From Paenibacillus sp. FSL H8-0537 (GTDB lineage: Bacteria; Bacillota; Bacilli; Paenibacillales; Paenibacillaceae), in NCBI RefSeq assembly GCF_038051995.1, contig NZ_CP150290.1:1351501-1415500 (forward strand): a DNA stretch of 64,000 nucleotides, read 5' to 3'. Both the position numbers and the translations under genes were made by a program. Positions 8,297 through 17,288 of this stretch are shown here, piece after piece. The notes beneath the pieces are model-generated. The model made no database searches. It was not told where the DNA came from and worked only from the letters and a program-made list of their open reading frames with translations. Numbering within the stretch: position 1 is the stretch's first letter; each line of letters opens with the position of its first letter.

Positions 8297-9358
8297 GTGA
8301 AGAACAGAAAGAGACAATGGCTAGGCCTAAGCATAGCCATCATCTTAGCGAGCCTGCTCGCAGCATGCGGCAATACAGGGGGAACGACGAACACAGGAGC
8401 AGCATCGGCGAGCCCAGCTGCCGCTTCTCAAAGCAGCAGCCCGGCAGCGGAAGGCAGGCCGGATTTGAGCAAAGTCACGCTGAACATCGGTCAGACGGGC
8501 TGGGAAAATCTAAAGATCGGCTTCAAGGAAGCTGGACTCGATGATACGCCTTACAAAATCGAATTCAGCGTCTTCCAAGGCGGCAATTTGCAGCTGGAGG
8601 CCATGGCAGGCGGACATTTGGATGTCGCCTTGACGAGCGAAATCCCGCCCTTGTTTGCAGCACAGGCCGCAAACGGCGGCAATTTTAAAATTATTGCCAT
8701 TCAAAAATCCAGCACGCTCCAGCAGGAGCTGCTTATTCCAAAAGGATCGACGGTGAAATCCGTAGCCGATTTGAAGGGTAAAAAGGTAGCTTACGTCAGC
8801 AGCACAACCGCGCATTATTTTCTGCTGAAAATGCTTGAAGAAGCGGGGCTTAGCTGGACGGACATTGAGCCTGTAGCGCTATCGACCTCCGATGGCCTCA
8901 GCGCATTGATCGGCGGCAGCGTGGATGCATTGGCGAGCTACGGCAATGCGATCATTTCGGGACGCCAAAATGGCGCTACGACGCTGGCGTCTGCCCAGAA
9001 CATTTTATCCGGCAACTTCCCGATTGAAGCGAATCCGGCAGCGATTGAAGATCCGGGCAAGCATGCAGCGATTGCGGATTTCCTGAACAGGCTCAATCAG
9101 TACAATGAATGGATTCGTGCGAATCAGGAGAAATGGGCAGGCATTGTAGCTGAAAATACGAAGCAGCCTGTGGAGCAGGCGCTCCAAACGCTGAAGGACG
9201 GCGAAGCGCAGCAGCCGACGACGATTTTGCCGCCATCGGATGAAGCGATTGCTTCTCAGCAGGATATTGCCGATACGCTGCAAAAGGTCGATTTGCTTAA
9301 AAACCCGGTTGATGTGAAGACGATCTGGAGCGACGCTTTTGCGGACGCACTGAAATAA
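8297..9358 (+). CDS. SsuA/TauA/NMT1-type substrate-binding lipoprotein
   Basis: A 353-residue exported protein starting at GTG with AGAGGCGGAAA upstream. Signal peptide with lipobox LLAAC (Cys24), a Ser/Ala/Thr-rich linker to about residue 55, then a type-II periplasmic-binding fold. ALTSEIPPLFAAQAANG and VADLKGKKVAYVSSTTAHYF are typical of the aliphatic sulfonate, taurine and nitrate-binding family. It delivers substrate to the permease/ATPase encoded directly downstream. A sulfonate is the default guess; no monooxygenase (SsuD/TauD) gene is present to confirm it. Confidence 0.88.
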   Translation: MKNRKRQWLGLSIAIILASLLAACGNTGGTTNTGAASASPAAASQSSSPAAEGRPDLSKVTLNIGQTGWENLKIGFKEAGLDDTPYKIEFSVFQGGNLQLEAMAGGHLDVALTSEIPPLFAAQAANGGNFKIIAIQKSSTLQQELLIPKGSTVKSVADLKGKKVAYVSSTTAHYFLLKMLEEAGLSWTDIEPVALSTSDGLSALIGGSVDALASYGNAIISGRQNGATTLASAQNILSGNFPIEANPAAIEDPGKHAAIADFLNRLNQYNEWIRANQEKWAGIVAENTKQPVEQALQTLKDGEAQQPTTILPPSDEAIASQQDIADTLQKVDLLKNPVDVKTIWSDAFADALK

Positions 9359-9387
9359 TTCGGGGGCCGAAAGGAGAGAGCTATATT

Positions 9388-10176
9388 TTGCGAAAACCAT
9401 CCTACAGCTTCTGGACATCCTCCTTCACGCCATGGCTGCTGCCGATTTTGCTGCTAATCGCCTGGCATGTGCTGACGGTTACGGGCATTATCGCCGCTAA
9501 CGTTTTGCCGCAGCCGCTGCAGGTCATTGAGGAGCTGATCACTTCGATCAAGAGCGGCCAGCTGGCTGAAAATATTGCAATCAGCGCCCGTCGTGCCATA
9601 CTGGGCTTTCTCATTGGCGGCGGAATCGGCTTCCTGCTGGGCCTTATTAACGGTTTTTCCTCAAGAGCGGAAATCGTGATGGATTCGTCGATTCAAATGC
9701 TGCGCAATGTGCCGCATTTGGCACTCATTCCGCTCGTTATTATTTGGTTCGGCATTGGCGAAGAGGTGAAGCTGCTGCTGGTCGCGCTGGGCGTCTTTTT
9801 CCCAATCTATCTCAACACCTTTCATGGCATTCGCTCGATTGATCGCGGACTGATTGAGATGGCGAAGGTGTATGGGCTGCGGGGCTTCGACTTGTATAAA
9901 GAAGTGATTTTGCCGGGAGCGCTGCCTTCGGTATTGGTCGGCGTCCGTTATTCGCTCGGCATTATGTGGCTGACGCTCATCGTGGCGGAGACGGTAGCAG
10001 CGAATTCCGGCATCGGCTACATGGCGATGAATGCCCGCGAGTTTATGCAGCTGGATGTGACGGTGCTGAGCATCATCATTTATGCGCTGCTTGGCAAGCT
10101 GTCCGACAGCATTGCGAAAATACTTGAGAGGCGGCTGCTCCAGTGGAATCCGAATTACAGCCGTGCGAAAGCATAG
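9388..10176 (+). CDS. SsuC/TauC-type ABC transporter permease
   Basis: 262 residues beginning at TTG (9388) with AAGGAGAG 9 bases upstream. Six hydrophobic segments. The cytoplasmic EAA loop is at [25 protein letters not shown] (Gly at the expected place), the ATPase contact of binding-protein-dependent importers. Matches the SsuC/TauC/NrtB branch in length and loop. Sits between the binding protein and the ATPase in one operon. Confidence 0.9.
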   Translation: MRKPSYSFWTSSFTPWLLPILLLIAWHVLTVTGIIAANVLPQPLQVIEELITSIKSGQLAENIAISARRAILGFLIGGGIGFLLGLINGFSSRAEIVMDSSIQMLRNVPHLALIPLVIIWFGIGEEVKLLLVALGVFFPIYLNTFHGIRSIDRGLIEMAKVYGLRGFDLYKEVILPGALPSVLVGVRYSLGIMWLTLIVAETVAANSGIGYMAMNAREFMQLDVTVLSIIIYALLGKLSDSIAKILERRLLQWNPNYSRAKA

Positions 10177-10187
10177 GAGGGGATGAC

Positions 10188-10952
10188 ATGACCGATAGCC
10201 GCAAAGGGGCACAGCTCCAGTTAAGCCGGGTACGCAAGGAGTTTGCAGGCAAGGAGGTGCTAAAGGGCGTTGATCTGAAAATAGACCGTGGCGAATTTGT
10301 CGCCATCGTCGGCCGCAGCGGCTGTGGCAAAAGCACGCTGCTGCGGCTGATCGCCGGGCTGGATTTGCCGACGGAGGGCACGCTGCTGCTCGGCAGCGGC
10401 GAACAGCAAAGCGTAGGGACAGATATTCGCGTGCTGTTTCAGGAGGCGCGCTTGCTGCCCTGGAAGAGTGTGCTGGACAATGTGCGGATCGGCACGCCAG
10501 GCAAGGATAAGGCGAAGGCAGCGGAGGCGCTGGCGCAAGTTGGGCTTGCGGACCGCGCAGGCGAATGGCCGCATGTGCTTTCCGGCGGGCAGAAGCAGCG
10601 GGTTGCGCTGGCGCGGGGGCTGGCAAGCAAGCCTCGCCTGCTGCTGCTGGATGAGCCGCTGGGCGCGCTCGATGCGTTGACGCGCATTGAAATGCAGCAG
10701 CTGATTGAACGGCTGTGGCTGGAGCAGGGCTTCACGGTCGTTCTCGTCACGCATGATGTGAGCGAGGCCGTTGCGCTGGCAGACCGGGTTATTTTGATTG
10801 AGGAAGGCGTCATCTCCCTCGACAAGCGAATTACGCTAGATCGGCCGCGCAGCCGGGACAGCGGATTTATATATTTTGAAAACCTTATTCTAAATAAGGT
10901 GCTTGGCAAACAGGAAATACCGCTGCAGAAGAAGGTCAGCTATACGATATAA
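10188..10952 (+). CDS. SsuB/TauB-type ABC transporter ATP-binding protein
   Basis: 254 residues from the ATG at 10188, which has AGGAGGGG upstream; an in-frame ATG at 10143 lies inside the permease gene and is not used. Walker [10 protein letters not shown] (42-50), Q-loop FQEARLLPW, signature LSGGQKQR, Walker [13 protein letters not shown] and the switch His in LVTHDVSEA are all intact. Powers the SsuABC-type importer. The [10 protein letters not shown]-loop is characteristic of sulfonate/taurine/nitrate ATPases. Confidence 0.94.
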   Translation: MTDSRKGAQLQLSRVRKEFAGKEVLKGVDLKIDRGEFVAIVGRSGCGKSTLLRLIAGLDLPTEGTLLLGSGEQQSVGTDIRVLFQEARLLPWKSVLDNVRIGTPGKDKAKAAEALAQVGLADRAGEWPHVLSGGQKQRVALARGLASKPRLLLLDEPLGALDALTRIEMQQLIERLWLEQGFTVVLVTHDVSEAVALADRVILIEEGVISLDKRITLDRPRSRDSGFIYFENLILNKVLGKQEIPLQKKVSYTI

Positions 10953-10979
10953 ACAGCGGTCAACGGACGGCTGCAACCT

Positions 10980-11024
10980 AAGGACAAAGACTTAGTTCAT
11001 ATGAACTAAGTCTTTGTCCTTTTT
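10980..11024 (+). terminator. Perfect 42-bp palindrome terminator
   Basis: Bases 10980-11021 form a perfect inverted repeat with no loop (centre TTCATATGAA), followed by a short T-run to 11024. It ends the dehydrogenase-ABC operon. Confidence 0.9.
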
Positions 11025-11341
11025 ATATTCATTTCAATGGTTTTGCAGCCGATAAAGGAAGAAGAAGGAAAATGAAAGCAGATAAGAGAAATCTATTTTC
11101 TTTTATAAGTTGAACAAAAGAAATGAATAGAGCAGGGGAGAAACGGAGAGAAAGATTGGAACTGTAGGAGCGATAGCGATCACCTTTGTTTTCGGAATTC
11201 ATCATCAAAAAAGAATCATTAAAGAAATCTGAAAACAACAGCGGCCGGAAGTCCAAACTTTCTCGTAGTGACGACCTTAGCACTATGAATATCACCTAGT
11301 TTTACTTATATAGAAAGGATTTCATAGGAGGCAGGAGTAGG
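11025..11341. other. 317-base purine-rich intergenic region
   Basis: No convincing gene: an 88-codon minus-strand frame (11029-11295) has no ribosome site and low-complexity composition. The region is purine-rich on the plus strand and must carry the promoter of the following chemoreceptor, but neither a clear sigma-A nor a sigma-D site is visible. Confidence 0.5.
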
Positions 11342-13444
11342 ATGAGTAGCATTCGTATTCACATCATGCTGGCTATTATTATTTTTGCAGTGCTGTCTGG
11401 AACAGTTGTAGGGTTTACAGGTTTGTATACTAGCAATACCATTTTGGAGCGCTATTCGCGGGATAATGCAGGGCTGACGGTCGATAGCGCCGCTGGCGAG
11501 CTGGATTCCAAAATCAATGCCATTCAAAATTCGGTTGATGGCCTGGCCATAACCGCTGTATCGCTGCTGGACAATTTGGAGCGCTTCAAGACAGATGGCG
11601 AATACGTTAGGCAATATGAAGAAACGCTGCGCCCGATTGCTGCGCAGTTTGCGGATGAGACGGAGGGCGCCATGTCCTTCTATGTACGGTTTAATCCTGC
11701 GTTTACCACTCCTACCTCCGGCATTTTTCATGCGGACTCGGATGACAGCGGCAAGATGCAGCAGCTGACACCAACCGATTTCAGCCAATATGATTCTAGC
11801 GATACCGCTCATGTAGGCTGGTATTATCTCCCCGTCCAGTCGGGAAAGGCGATGTGGCTCGACCCGTACCGCAATGAAAATATCGGCGTCGATATGATCA
11901 GCTATACAGTGCCGTTGTTTAAAAATGGAGAATCCGTCGGCATTGTGGGGATGGATATCCGTTTTGATCTTTTTCAAAGCTTTCTAGGCGATATTCGAAC
12001 GTTTGATGATACCTATGCGGTTCTGGTTAATGCCAGCCAGAAGCTGCTTATTGATCCTGTCCATACAGAGGCTGCTGTGCTTAAAGATGTGGATGCGGCC
12101 TTCGCCCAAAAGGTTGAGCAGGAGCCAAAGGGAATCATGCTGACGGATTGGGGCGGAGAAGAGACGCTCGTTGCCTATGCGAATTTGTCGAATGACTATA
12201 CGTTAATTGTGGCATCGCCCACCCATGATATTTATCAGGAGGTTAACCAGCAGACGTGGCTCATTCTTTATTTGCTGCTGGGCGTCATTGTGCTCGCCGT
12301 GCTGACCGCACTCCTTGTAGGCTCGCGCATGGTGCGGCCGCTGAAGCGAATCGTAGCGGATATGGAGCTGGTCAGCGCCGGACAACTGGATGTGCAGTCT
12401 CGCTATACAGGCAAGGATGAAATTGGACGCATCGGCAGCGGCTTTAATCATATGGTGCAGCAGCTGCGCCGCTTGACGGGCAGCATTAAGGAAACGACTG
12501 TGGAAATCGGCCAGTCGTCCCATACGCTGCTGGCCGTATCGCAGCAGACGACGGCTGCGGCGCAGGAAATGACCGCATCGGTCGCGGAAATTGCCAAGGG
12601 CAATCGGTCGCAATCGGCGATGCTGGCTTCCTGTGCGGATACCGCTACAGAGCTTGCGGATCAAGCTTCCGCGCTGCGCGACCAGACGGAGGAGGTATGG
12701 CAGGGCATCGTGCGGATGAATGAGGGCAATGAGCAGGGGCTTGTCTTGATGCAGGAGCTGGCAAGGCGCAATGACAGCAGCAATGAGGCGACGCAGCAGA
12801 TCGGCGAAATCATTAGCGATTTGCGGAGCAAGGCGGAAAGCGTGAATCAAATTTTGACGACGATTAGCGGCATCGCCAAGCAGACGGGCATTTTGGCGCT
12901 GAACGCTTCGATTGAAGCTTCCAGAGCGGGAGAGTCGGGTCGGAGCTTCGCTGTCGTAGCGGAGGAAGTGGGCAAGCTTGCCCAGCAGTCGCGCGAGGCG
13001 ACGGAAGAAACGGTGGCGCTCATTTCAGGTGTGCAGCAGGATATCGGGAAAACCGTTGTCTCTATGGCGGATGTGAGGGAGCAAAGCAGCAGGCAATCCG
13101 AGGTGGTGAAGCAGATGGATGAAGCGCTGCGCCACATCTCGCTGTCCGTATCAGGCAGCACGCGCCAAATCAAGGAGAGCAGCGAGCATATTGCTAAGCT
13201 TAGCATCGGTGTCGGCCAAGTGCATGAGCAGCTTGGCAGCCTTGCGGTTATTGCGGCGCAGAGCAGCGATTTGTCCAATCAGGTGGCCGAGGCAGTGGAG
13301 GAGCAGACGGATGGCTTTGAGCAGGTAACCGCTGCTGCTGAGCAGCTTGGCGGATTAGTGGAGCGGCTGGATAGTGCCGTTCAAGCTTTTCATGCAGAGG
13401 GGAGCGAACTCACGGGGAGCGGGCGGGAAGGAAGCGCTGTGTAA
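11342..13444 (+). CDS. Methyl-accepting chemotaxis protein with dCache-type sensor
   Basis: 700 residues; ATAGGAGGCAGGAG precedes the ATG. TM1 about 7-29, an alpha/beta double-Cache-like extracellular domain about 35-300 (MSFYVRFNPAF, WYYLPVQSGKAMWLDPY, VGIVGMDIRFD), TM2 about 306-328, HAMP about 329-385, signalling domain to the end with the tip QTGILALNASIEASRAGE. The Arg-x-Trp-Tyr amino-acid signature of dCache_1AA is incomplete (His-Val-Gly-Trp-Tyr-Tyr), so the ligand is unclear. Unlike the receptor at 3907, no sigma-D promoter is seen upstream. Confidence 0.93.
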   Translation: MSSIRIHIMLAIIIFAVLSGTVVGFTGLYTSNTILERYSRDNAGLTVDSAAGELDSKINAIQNSVDGLAITAVSLLDNLERFKTDGEYVRQYEETLRPIAAQFADETEGAMSFYVRFNPAFTTPTSGIFHADSDDSGKMQQLTPTDFSQYDSSDTAHVGWYYLPVQSGKAMWLDPYRNENIGVDMISYTVPLFKNGESVGIVGMDIRFDLFQSFLGDIRTFDDTYAVLVNASQKLLIDPVHTEAAVLKDVDAAFAQKVEQEPKGIMLTDWGGEETLVAYANLSNDYTLIVASPTHDIYQEVNQQTWLILYLLLGVIVLAVLTALLVGSRMVRPLKRIVADMELVSAGQLDVQSRYTGKDEIGRIGSGFNHMVQQLRRLTGSIKETTVEIGQSSHTLLAVSQQTTAAAQEMTASVAEIAKGNRSQSAMLASCADTATELADQASALRDQTEEVWQGIVRMNEGNEQGLVLMQELARRNDSSNEATQQIGEIISDLRSKAESVNQILTTISGIAKQTGILALNASIEASRAGESGRSFAVVAEEVGKLAQQSREATEETVALISGVQQDIGKTVVSMADVREQSSRQSEVVKQMDEALRHISLSVSGSTRQIKESSEHIAKLSIGVGQVHEQLGSLAVIAAQSSDLSNQVAEAVEEQTDGFEQVTAAAEQLGGLVERLDSAVQAFHAEGSELTGSGREGSAV

Positions 13445-13565
13445 GCTGATTGCATCGTATTAGCAGCTGGTACTAAGAGAAGATGGTACTATTTATTCCA
13501 GCGAAAACAGGTAAGATAAGGCTATCAAACAAATAACCGCAAGGTTATACGGGAGGACGCCTATC

Positions 13566-14051
13566 ATGGAAAATCAAATGCCTGTTCGCAAATCAATGAA
13601 CTTTTACCGTCGCCGGAATACACCAACTTATACGTTTATGGCTTGGGGAGCTTTTGTACTCGCATTCGCCTTTGAATTTATCGGCATTTATACGCTCAAT
13701 CAGCCGCTTTCAGTTCAGGGCTACTACGCCGTAACAGGAATTTTGCTCGTCATTACTTCGTTTACGCTCCAGAAGCTTGCCCGCGACAATGATGAGGATA
13801 AATTTCTGAAGGAGCAAAATCCTTCCTATCGCAATCGCAACACGCCAGCCTTTACGTTCATGGCTTGGATCGGCTTTATCATTGCTGTGCTTGCGCAATA
13901 CATCGGCCTGTACACCTTGGAGGAGCCATTCTATGTAAAAGGCTACTACGCTATTGCCGGAGCTTTCCTGATTGTAGCTTGCCTCGTGCTTCAGAAAACG
14001 GTTCGCGATAATGAGGAGGATAAAGTGCATTTGGGTCCGGAAGAGGAGTAA
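13566..14051 (+). CDS. YiaA/YiaB-family membrane protein with duplicated domain
   Basis: 161 residues made of two copies of about 70 residues (about 8-78 and 85-153). Each starts YRRRNTPTYTFMAW or YRNRNTPAFTFMAW, contains two transmembrane helices and ends LQK..RDN.EDK. This is the YiaA/B two-helix domain (PF05360 by memory), duplicated within one protein. Four TM helices in total. GGGAGG upstream. Function of the family is unknown. Confidence 0.85.
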   Translation: MENQMPVRKSMNFYRRRNTPTYTFMAWGAFVLAFAFEFIGIYTLNQPLSVQGYYAVTGILLVITSFTLQKLARDNDEDKFLKEQNPSYRNRNTPAFTFMAWIGFIIAVLAQYIGLYTLEEPFYVKGYYAIAGAFLIVACLVLQKTVRDNEEDKVHLGPEEE

Positions 14052-14144
14052 GACCGGCGCATTCTAGGGCATGTATGCAAATGTATGCAAATAGCAAGCA
14101 AATAGCAAGCAAATGTAAGCAAGCCAGCTCATGATCCTATTATT

Positions 14145-14328
14145 TGGCGGACCCAGCAGCGGCTATTTCAACGGAATTACGAGTTAAGGAACAGGCTCCG
14201 GACCCAGAAGCCGCTAATGCGCTGCTGTTAGCCATTTTGACGGGAAAATGAGGGTGATAACGGCTTTCCTGTCCGCCTACGGCCTGAAATCGGATTAAAA
14301 GCCAAAATAGCGAAACCTCAGTCCGTCA
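14145..14328 (-). repeat. Dispersed intergenic repeat, family 2 copy A
   Basis: The reverse complement aligns along its whole length with 39726-39905. Four approximately 20-bp modules (GCGGAC...CCGCTAT or its complement) lie at about 14147, 14199, 14257 and 14307, the first two in one orientation and the last two inverted. No ORF and no transposase. Confidence 0.8.
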
Positions 14329-14411
14329 AAAAAGAGGGGGCGTCTCGAGCTGTATTTCTTCAGCAAGGCTCGGATGCTGCGCTTCTTTAATGGGCAGGCT
14401 GCATGTGAATG

Positions 14412-14503
14412 AAAAGTGCACTTCTCAGAATTAGGTATTGGAAAAGTCTGCGTAAGCTGGCGCTAATCCAAAATCATTCTGGGAGGTGCACTTTTATTTT
14501 TTT
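14412..14503. terminator. Long inverted repeat, terminator-like
   Basis: Arms 14412-14431 and 14476-14495 are complementary at 18 of 20 positions (AAAAGTGCAC.../...GTGCACTTTT) around a 44-base loop, followed on the plus strand by a T-run to 14503. It sits just past the stop of the minus-strand SDR gene and could end transcription from either side. The large loop is unusual. Confidence 0.6.
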
Positions 14504-14504
14504 G

Positions 14505-15380
14505 TTACCCGTTAATAATTTCCCCGCCGTTGACATGCATCATCTGTCCGGTGACATAGCTGGAATCATCCGATGCGAGATAGACGTAAGCGGCGGCAAG
14601 CTCGGCAGGCTGGCCAGGGCGTTTCATCGGCGTATCGCCGCCGAAGGTGGCGACCTTCTGTGCGTCGAAGCTGGACGGAATAAGCGGCGTCCAGATGGGA
14701 CCCGGTGCGACGCCATTGACCCGAATGCCTTGTCCCGCCAAATTGGCGGATAGGGCGCGGGTGAAGGAGACGATCGCGCCTTTGGTGGCCGAATAGTCGA
14801 TCAGCGTCTCATTGCCGCGATAGGCGGTAATCGATGCCGTATTAATAATGGATGCGCCTTGCTTCAAATGGGCGAGCGCCGCTTTCGTCAAATAAAATAT
14901 CGCGAACACGTTGGTGCGGAACGTAGCGGTAAGCTGCTCCGCCGTAATATCCTCAAGGCGCTGCTGCACATGCTGCTCTGCAGCATTGTTGACGATGATG
15001 TCGAGCTTGCCGAATGCCTGAACCGTCTGCTCGACCGCTTGTTGACAGAAGGCTTCATCCCCGATATCGCCAGAAATCAGCAGGCAGCGTCTACCAAGCT
15101 GCTCAATCTCCTGTTTTACAACCTTCGCGTCGGAGTCCTCTTCCAAATAAACGATGCTGACATCGCAGCCCTCCATTGCAAAAGCGATCGCTGCGGCACG
15201 TCCAATTCCGCTGTCCCCTCCGGTAATAATCGCAGCTTTGCCCGTCAGTTTTCCAGCAGCCTTATAAGTTGCGGATTTATAGACAGGCTGCGGATGCATA
15301 ACGGATTCCAGTCCGGGCTGCTGATCCTGATGCTGGGGCGGCAGCGTCTGGGCTGGCGCTTGTGTTGTAGATGGACTCAT
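14505..15380 (-). CDS. SDR-family oxidoreductase (YdaD/general-stress type)
   Basis: 291 residues from the ATG at 15380, which has AAGGAGG 9 bases upstream; a longer frame to 15422 lacks a site. A Pro/Gln-rich N-terminal tail of about 35 residues precedes the Rossmann domain: cofactor motif TGGDSGIGRA, NNAA, catalytic Ser in NTASITAYRG, and the YSATK Tyr/Lys pair. The long tail with PGLESVMHPQP is typical of the B. subtilis YdaD (Gsp39)/YhxC group of stress-induced dehydrogenases. Cytosolic; substrate unknown. Not evidently in an operon. Confidence 0.9.
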   Translation of the reverse strand: MSPSTTQAPAQTLPPQHQDQQPGLESVMHPQPVYKSATYKAAGKLTGKAAIITGGDSGIGRAAAIAFAMEGCDVSIVYLEEDSDAKVVKQEIEQLGRRCLLISGDIGDEAFCQQAVEQTVQAFGKLDIIVNNAAEQHVQQRLEDITAEQLTATFRTNVFAIFYLTKAALAHLKQGASIINTASITAYRGNETLIDYSATKGAIVSFTRALSANLAGQGIRVNGVAPGPIWTPLIPSSFDAQKVATFGGDTPMKRPGQPAELAAAYVYLASDDSSYVTGQMMHVNGGEIING

Positions 15381-15471
15381 CCTATAACCTCCTTGTAATG
15401 GCGCGGCATGCGCCTGTAACAAAACGTTCTTATTGTGGAATAAACGTGCAGAGGTTATACATGGTTTTCCG

Positions 15472-17100
15472 TCATTTTACAGCATGCTGGCGATACCAGT
15501 CATTTGCTTCCTGTAGCACCTTAGTTCCGCCCGCCTTCATAAACTCATGGACGAAACGGTCAAAGTCCTCTAGCGGCTTCTCGCCGGTAATAAAGGCGAC
15601 ATAGGCTTTGTTTTTTAACTTGATTAATTCAGCTCCGTTATGGATTAAGGAGGGAGTCGCAACCTCCAAAGCGTTGTAGATGCCATCTTGATCAAGGTTC
15701 AAGGTTGAGGCCCATCGCTCTCTTCGTTCTTTAGGGACCAAGGGTACCGTCATGCCTAAATTGGCGCCGATTGTATTTTGATAGTTGAACATGGTGTCAT
15801 AGGGAGGCAGCACAATGACATCCTCCTTCACGTTTCCTGCCCATGTCCAGTGTGTGCCTTTGATCCCATATTTCATTGAGGCATATTCATCCGGGTCGGG
15901 ACTCGCGCTCACATAGTCAAGTATTTGAAGGATCATCTCCATCTTGCCTGGATCAACGGCTGCGTCAGCTCCGATAGCGGTGAAGCTCATCAGCATATCA
16001 TAGGCCTTGGAGCCTCGTTTTCCTTCCGGTCCACGAAAGGGCTGTCCGAACACAATTCGGGCCTGCGGATTGCCCGCCGTTAGTTCCTTTGCGTTAAATG
16101 TAGCTTCTACCGGAAGCTCCGCGCCATTCGCGCCGTCCTCATCCTCAAAGACTAAATAATCGCCATCTTGAATCCAGTGATAGTAATTGCCCATGGAGGT
16201 CATGCCGATTTTGCCATTGATAAAGGCATGGGACAGATGCTTGTAGCCCCCTTTATTTTCGCCGGTAATAAACTCGGGATCGATGATGCCATCAGCGTAC
16301 CACTTACGAAGATAGTGCAGTGCCTCCTGCATTTCCGGCTCCAATGCGCCGATGATGAGCTTTTCATTTTTCACCCCGAAGTAAAGCTGGTCTGCGAAGA
16401 CGATTTGCCCGAATGCGCCGAATACAACATTCATTCCTTCTCTGGACAAGCCGTACGTATCTTTCTTGCCATTGCCATCCGGATCTTCATTCGCGAATGC
16501 ATAGATGACCTTCTCAAAATCAGCTAGCGTCTCAGGTACCGTCAGGCCCAGCTTATCGAGCCAATCCTCTCTATATACGACAGGTATGCGATAAATGTTT
16601 GTGGGATTGACGACAGGAATGCCATAATATTTGCCGTCGATTTTGCCATAATCCTGATAGGCGGGCGCATTTTCTCGAATGGCCTTCATAATGTTTGGAG
16701 CGTACTGATTAAGCATTTCCTCGGGAATTTCGGCCAGCAAGCCTTGCTGTTGATATTTCAGGAGATCCTGAGTCTGTCTGATTCTGAATAAATCGGGAAT
16801 TTCACCCTGCGCCACCTTCATATCCAGAAGCGCTTCATAATTGTTGTTTTCTAAATTCCAGACGTCCAAATTGACATTGAATTTATTTTCAAGGAGGCGC
16901 ACCATCTCCGCATGGTCTGGAACAGGCAGATTGAGATGCATCGTCCAGGAAATATTGTGCTGCGGGCTGTCAGAAGCTATGGGGGTTTGCAAATCCTTGG
17001 CAGCAGACAGGTGCACAGAGCTAGTTTCGCACCCGCTGACCAAGCTCATACATACGACGGCGATAAGGGCGATGATACGCTGTAATTCCTTCATTTTCAT
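15472..17100 (-). CDS. Extracellular solute-binding lipoprotein (LplA/YtcQ type)
   Basis: 542 residues; signal peptide with lipobox LVSGC (Cys24), GAAGG upstream of the ATG. Large cluster-D carbohydrate-binding fold with DPDGNGKKDTYGLS (calcium-type loop) and FINGKIGMTSMGNYYHW, typical of the Paenibacillus/Bacillus LplA-YtcQ group that feeds oligosaccharides or glycosides to LplB/LplC-like permeases. No permease genes are adjacent; the upstream gene is a transmembrane AraC regulator that probably controls it. Substrate not predictable; nearby pectin genes suggest a plant oligosaccharide (inference). Confidence 0.9.
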   Translation of the reverse strand: MKMKELQRIIALIAVVCMSLVSGCETSSVHLSAAKDLQTPIASDSPQHNISWTMHLNLPVPDHAEMVRLLENKFNVNLDVWNLENNNYEALLDMKVAQGEIPDLFRIRQTQDLLKYQQQGLLAEIPEEMLNQYAPNIMKAIRENAPAYQDYGKIDGKYYGIPVVNPTNIYRIPVVYREDWLDKLGLTVPETLADFEKVIYAFANEDPDGNGKKDTYGLSREGMNVVFGAFGQIVFADQLYFGVKNEKLIIGALEPEMQEALHYLRKWYADGIIDPEFITGENKGGYKHLSHAFINGKIGMTSMGNYYHWIQDGDYLVFEDEDGANGAELPVEATFNAKELTAGNPQARIVFGQPFRGPEGKRGSKAYDMLMSFTAIGADAAVDPGKMEMILQILDYVSASPDPDEYASMKYGIKGTHWTWAGNVKEDVIVLPPYDTMFNYQNTIGANLGMTVPLVPKERRERWASTLNLDQDGIYNALEVATPSLIHNGAELIKLKNKAYVAFITGEKPLEDFDRFVHEFMKAGGTKVLQEANDWYRQHAVK

Positions 17101-17144
17101 GATGAAACCTTCCTTGAATCGTATTTCTGCATGTACGGTATGGC

Positions 17145-17288
17145 CGAAACGGAAGCTTTGCCGCCAGAGGACGGCTTCAGCCGTTTACGCTTGAAATATA
17201 GGAAAGTATATGACTTCGCCATACTTTCTCTATATTTCTACGCGAAACGGAAGCTTTGCCGCCAAGGGACGGCGACAGCCGTTTACGC
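17145..17288. repeat. Family 1 hairpin repeats, copies 2 and 3, around an AT-rich hairpin
   Basis: Two GAAACGG...CCGTTTACG hairpins (17145-17189 and 17241-17288) flank a long stem pairing GAAATATAGGAAAGTAT (17193-17209) with 17221-17238. The right copy overlaps the stop codon of the AraC-type gene (17283-17285). Same two-part layout as at 2303-2394. Confidence 0.8.

Noticed and set aside
9661..10626. 321-codon minus-strand frame opposite the ABC permease and ATPase
   Set aside because: Antisense shadow; all conserved ABC motifs are on the plus strand.
11029..11295. 88-codon minus-strand frame after the ABC operon
   Set aside because: No ribosome site, Phe/Leu/Ser-rich, arises from purine-rich DNA; no recognisable domain.
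11306..11977. 223-codon minus-strand frame opposite the start of the second chemoreceptor
   Set aside because: Overlaps the Cache sensor coding region; no ribosome site and atypical composition.
14145..14328. Insertion sequence or transposon remnant
   Set aside because: The repeat has no transposase fragment, no terminal inverted repeats of the usual kind and no clear target duplication; described as an intergenic repeat instead.
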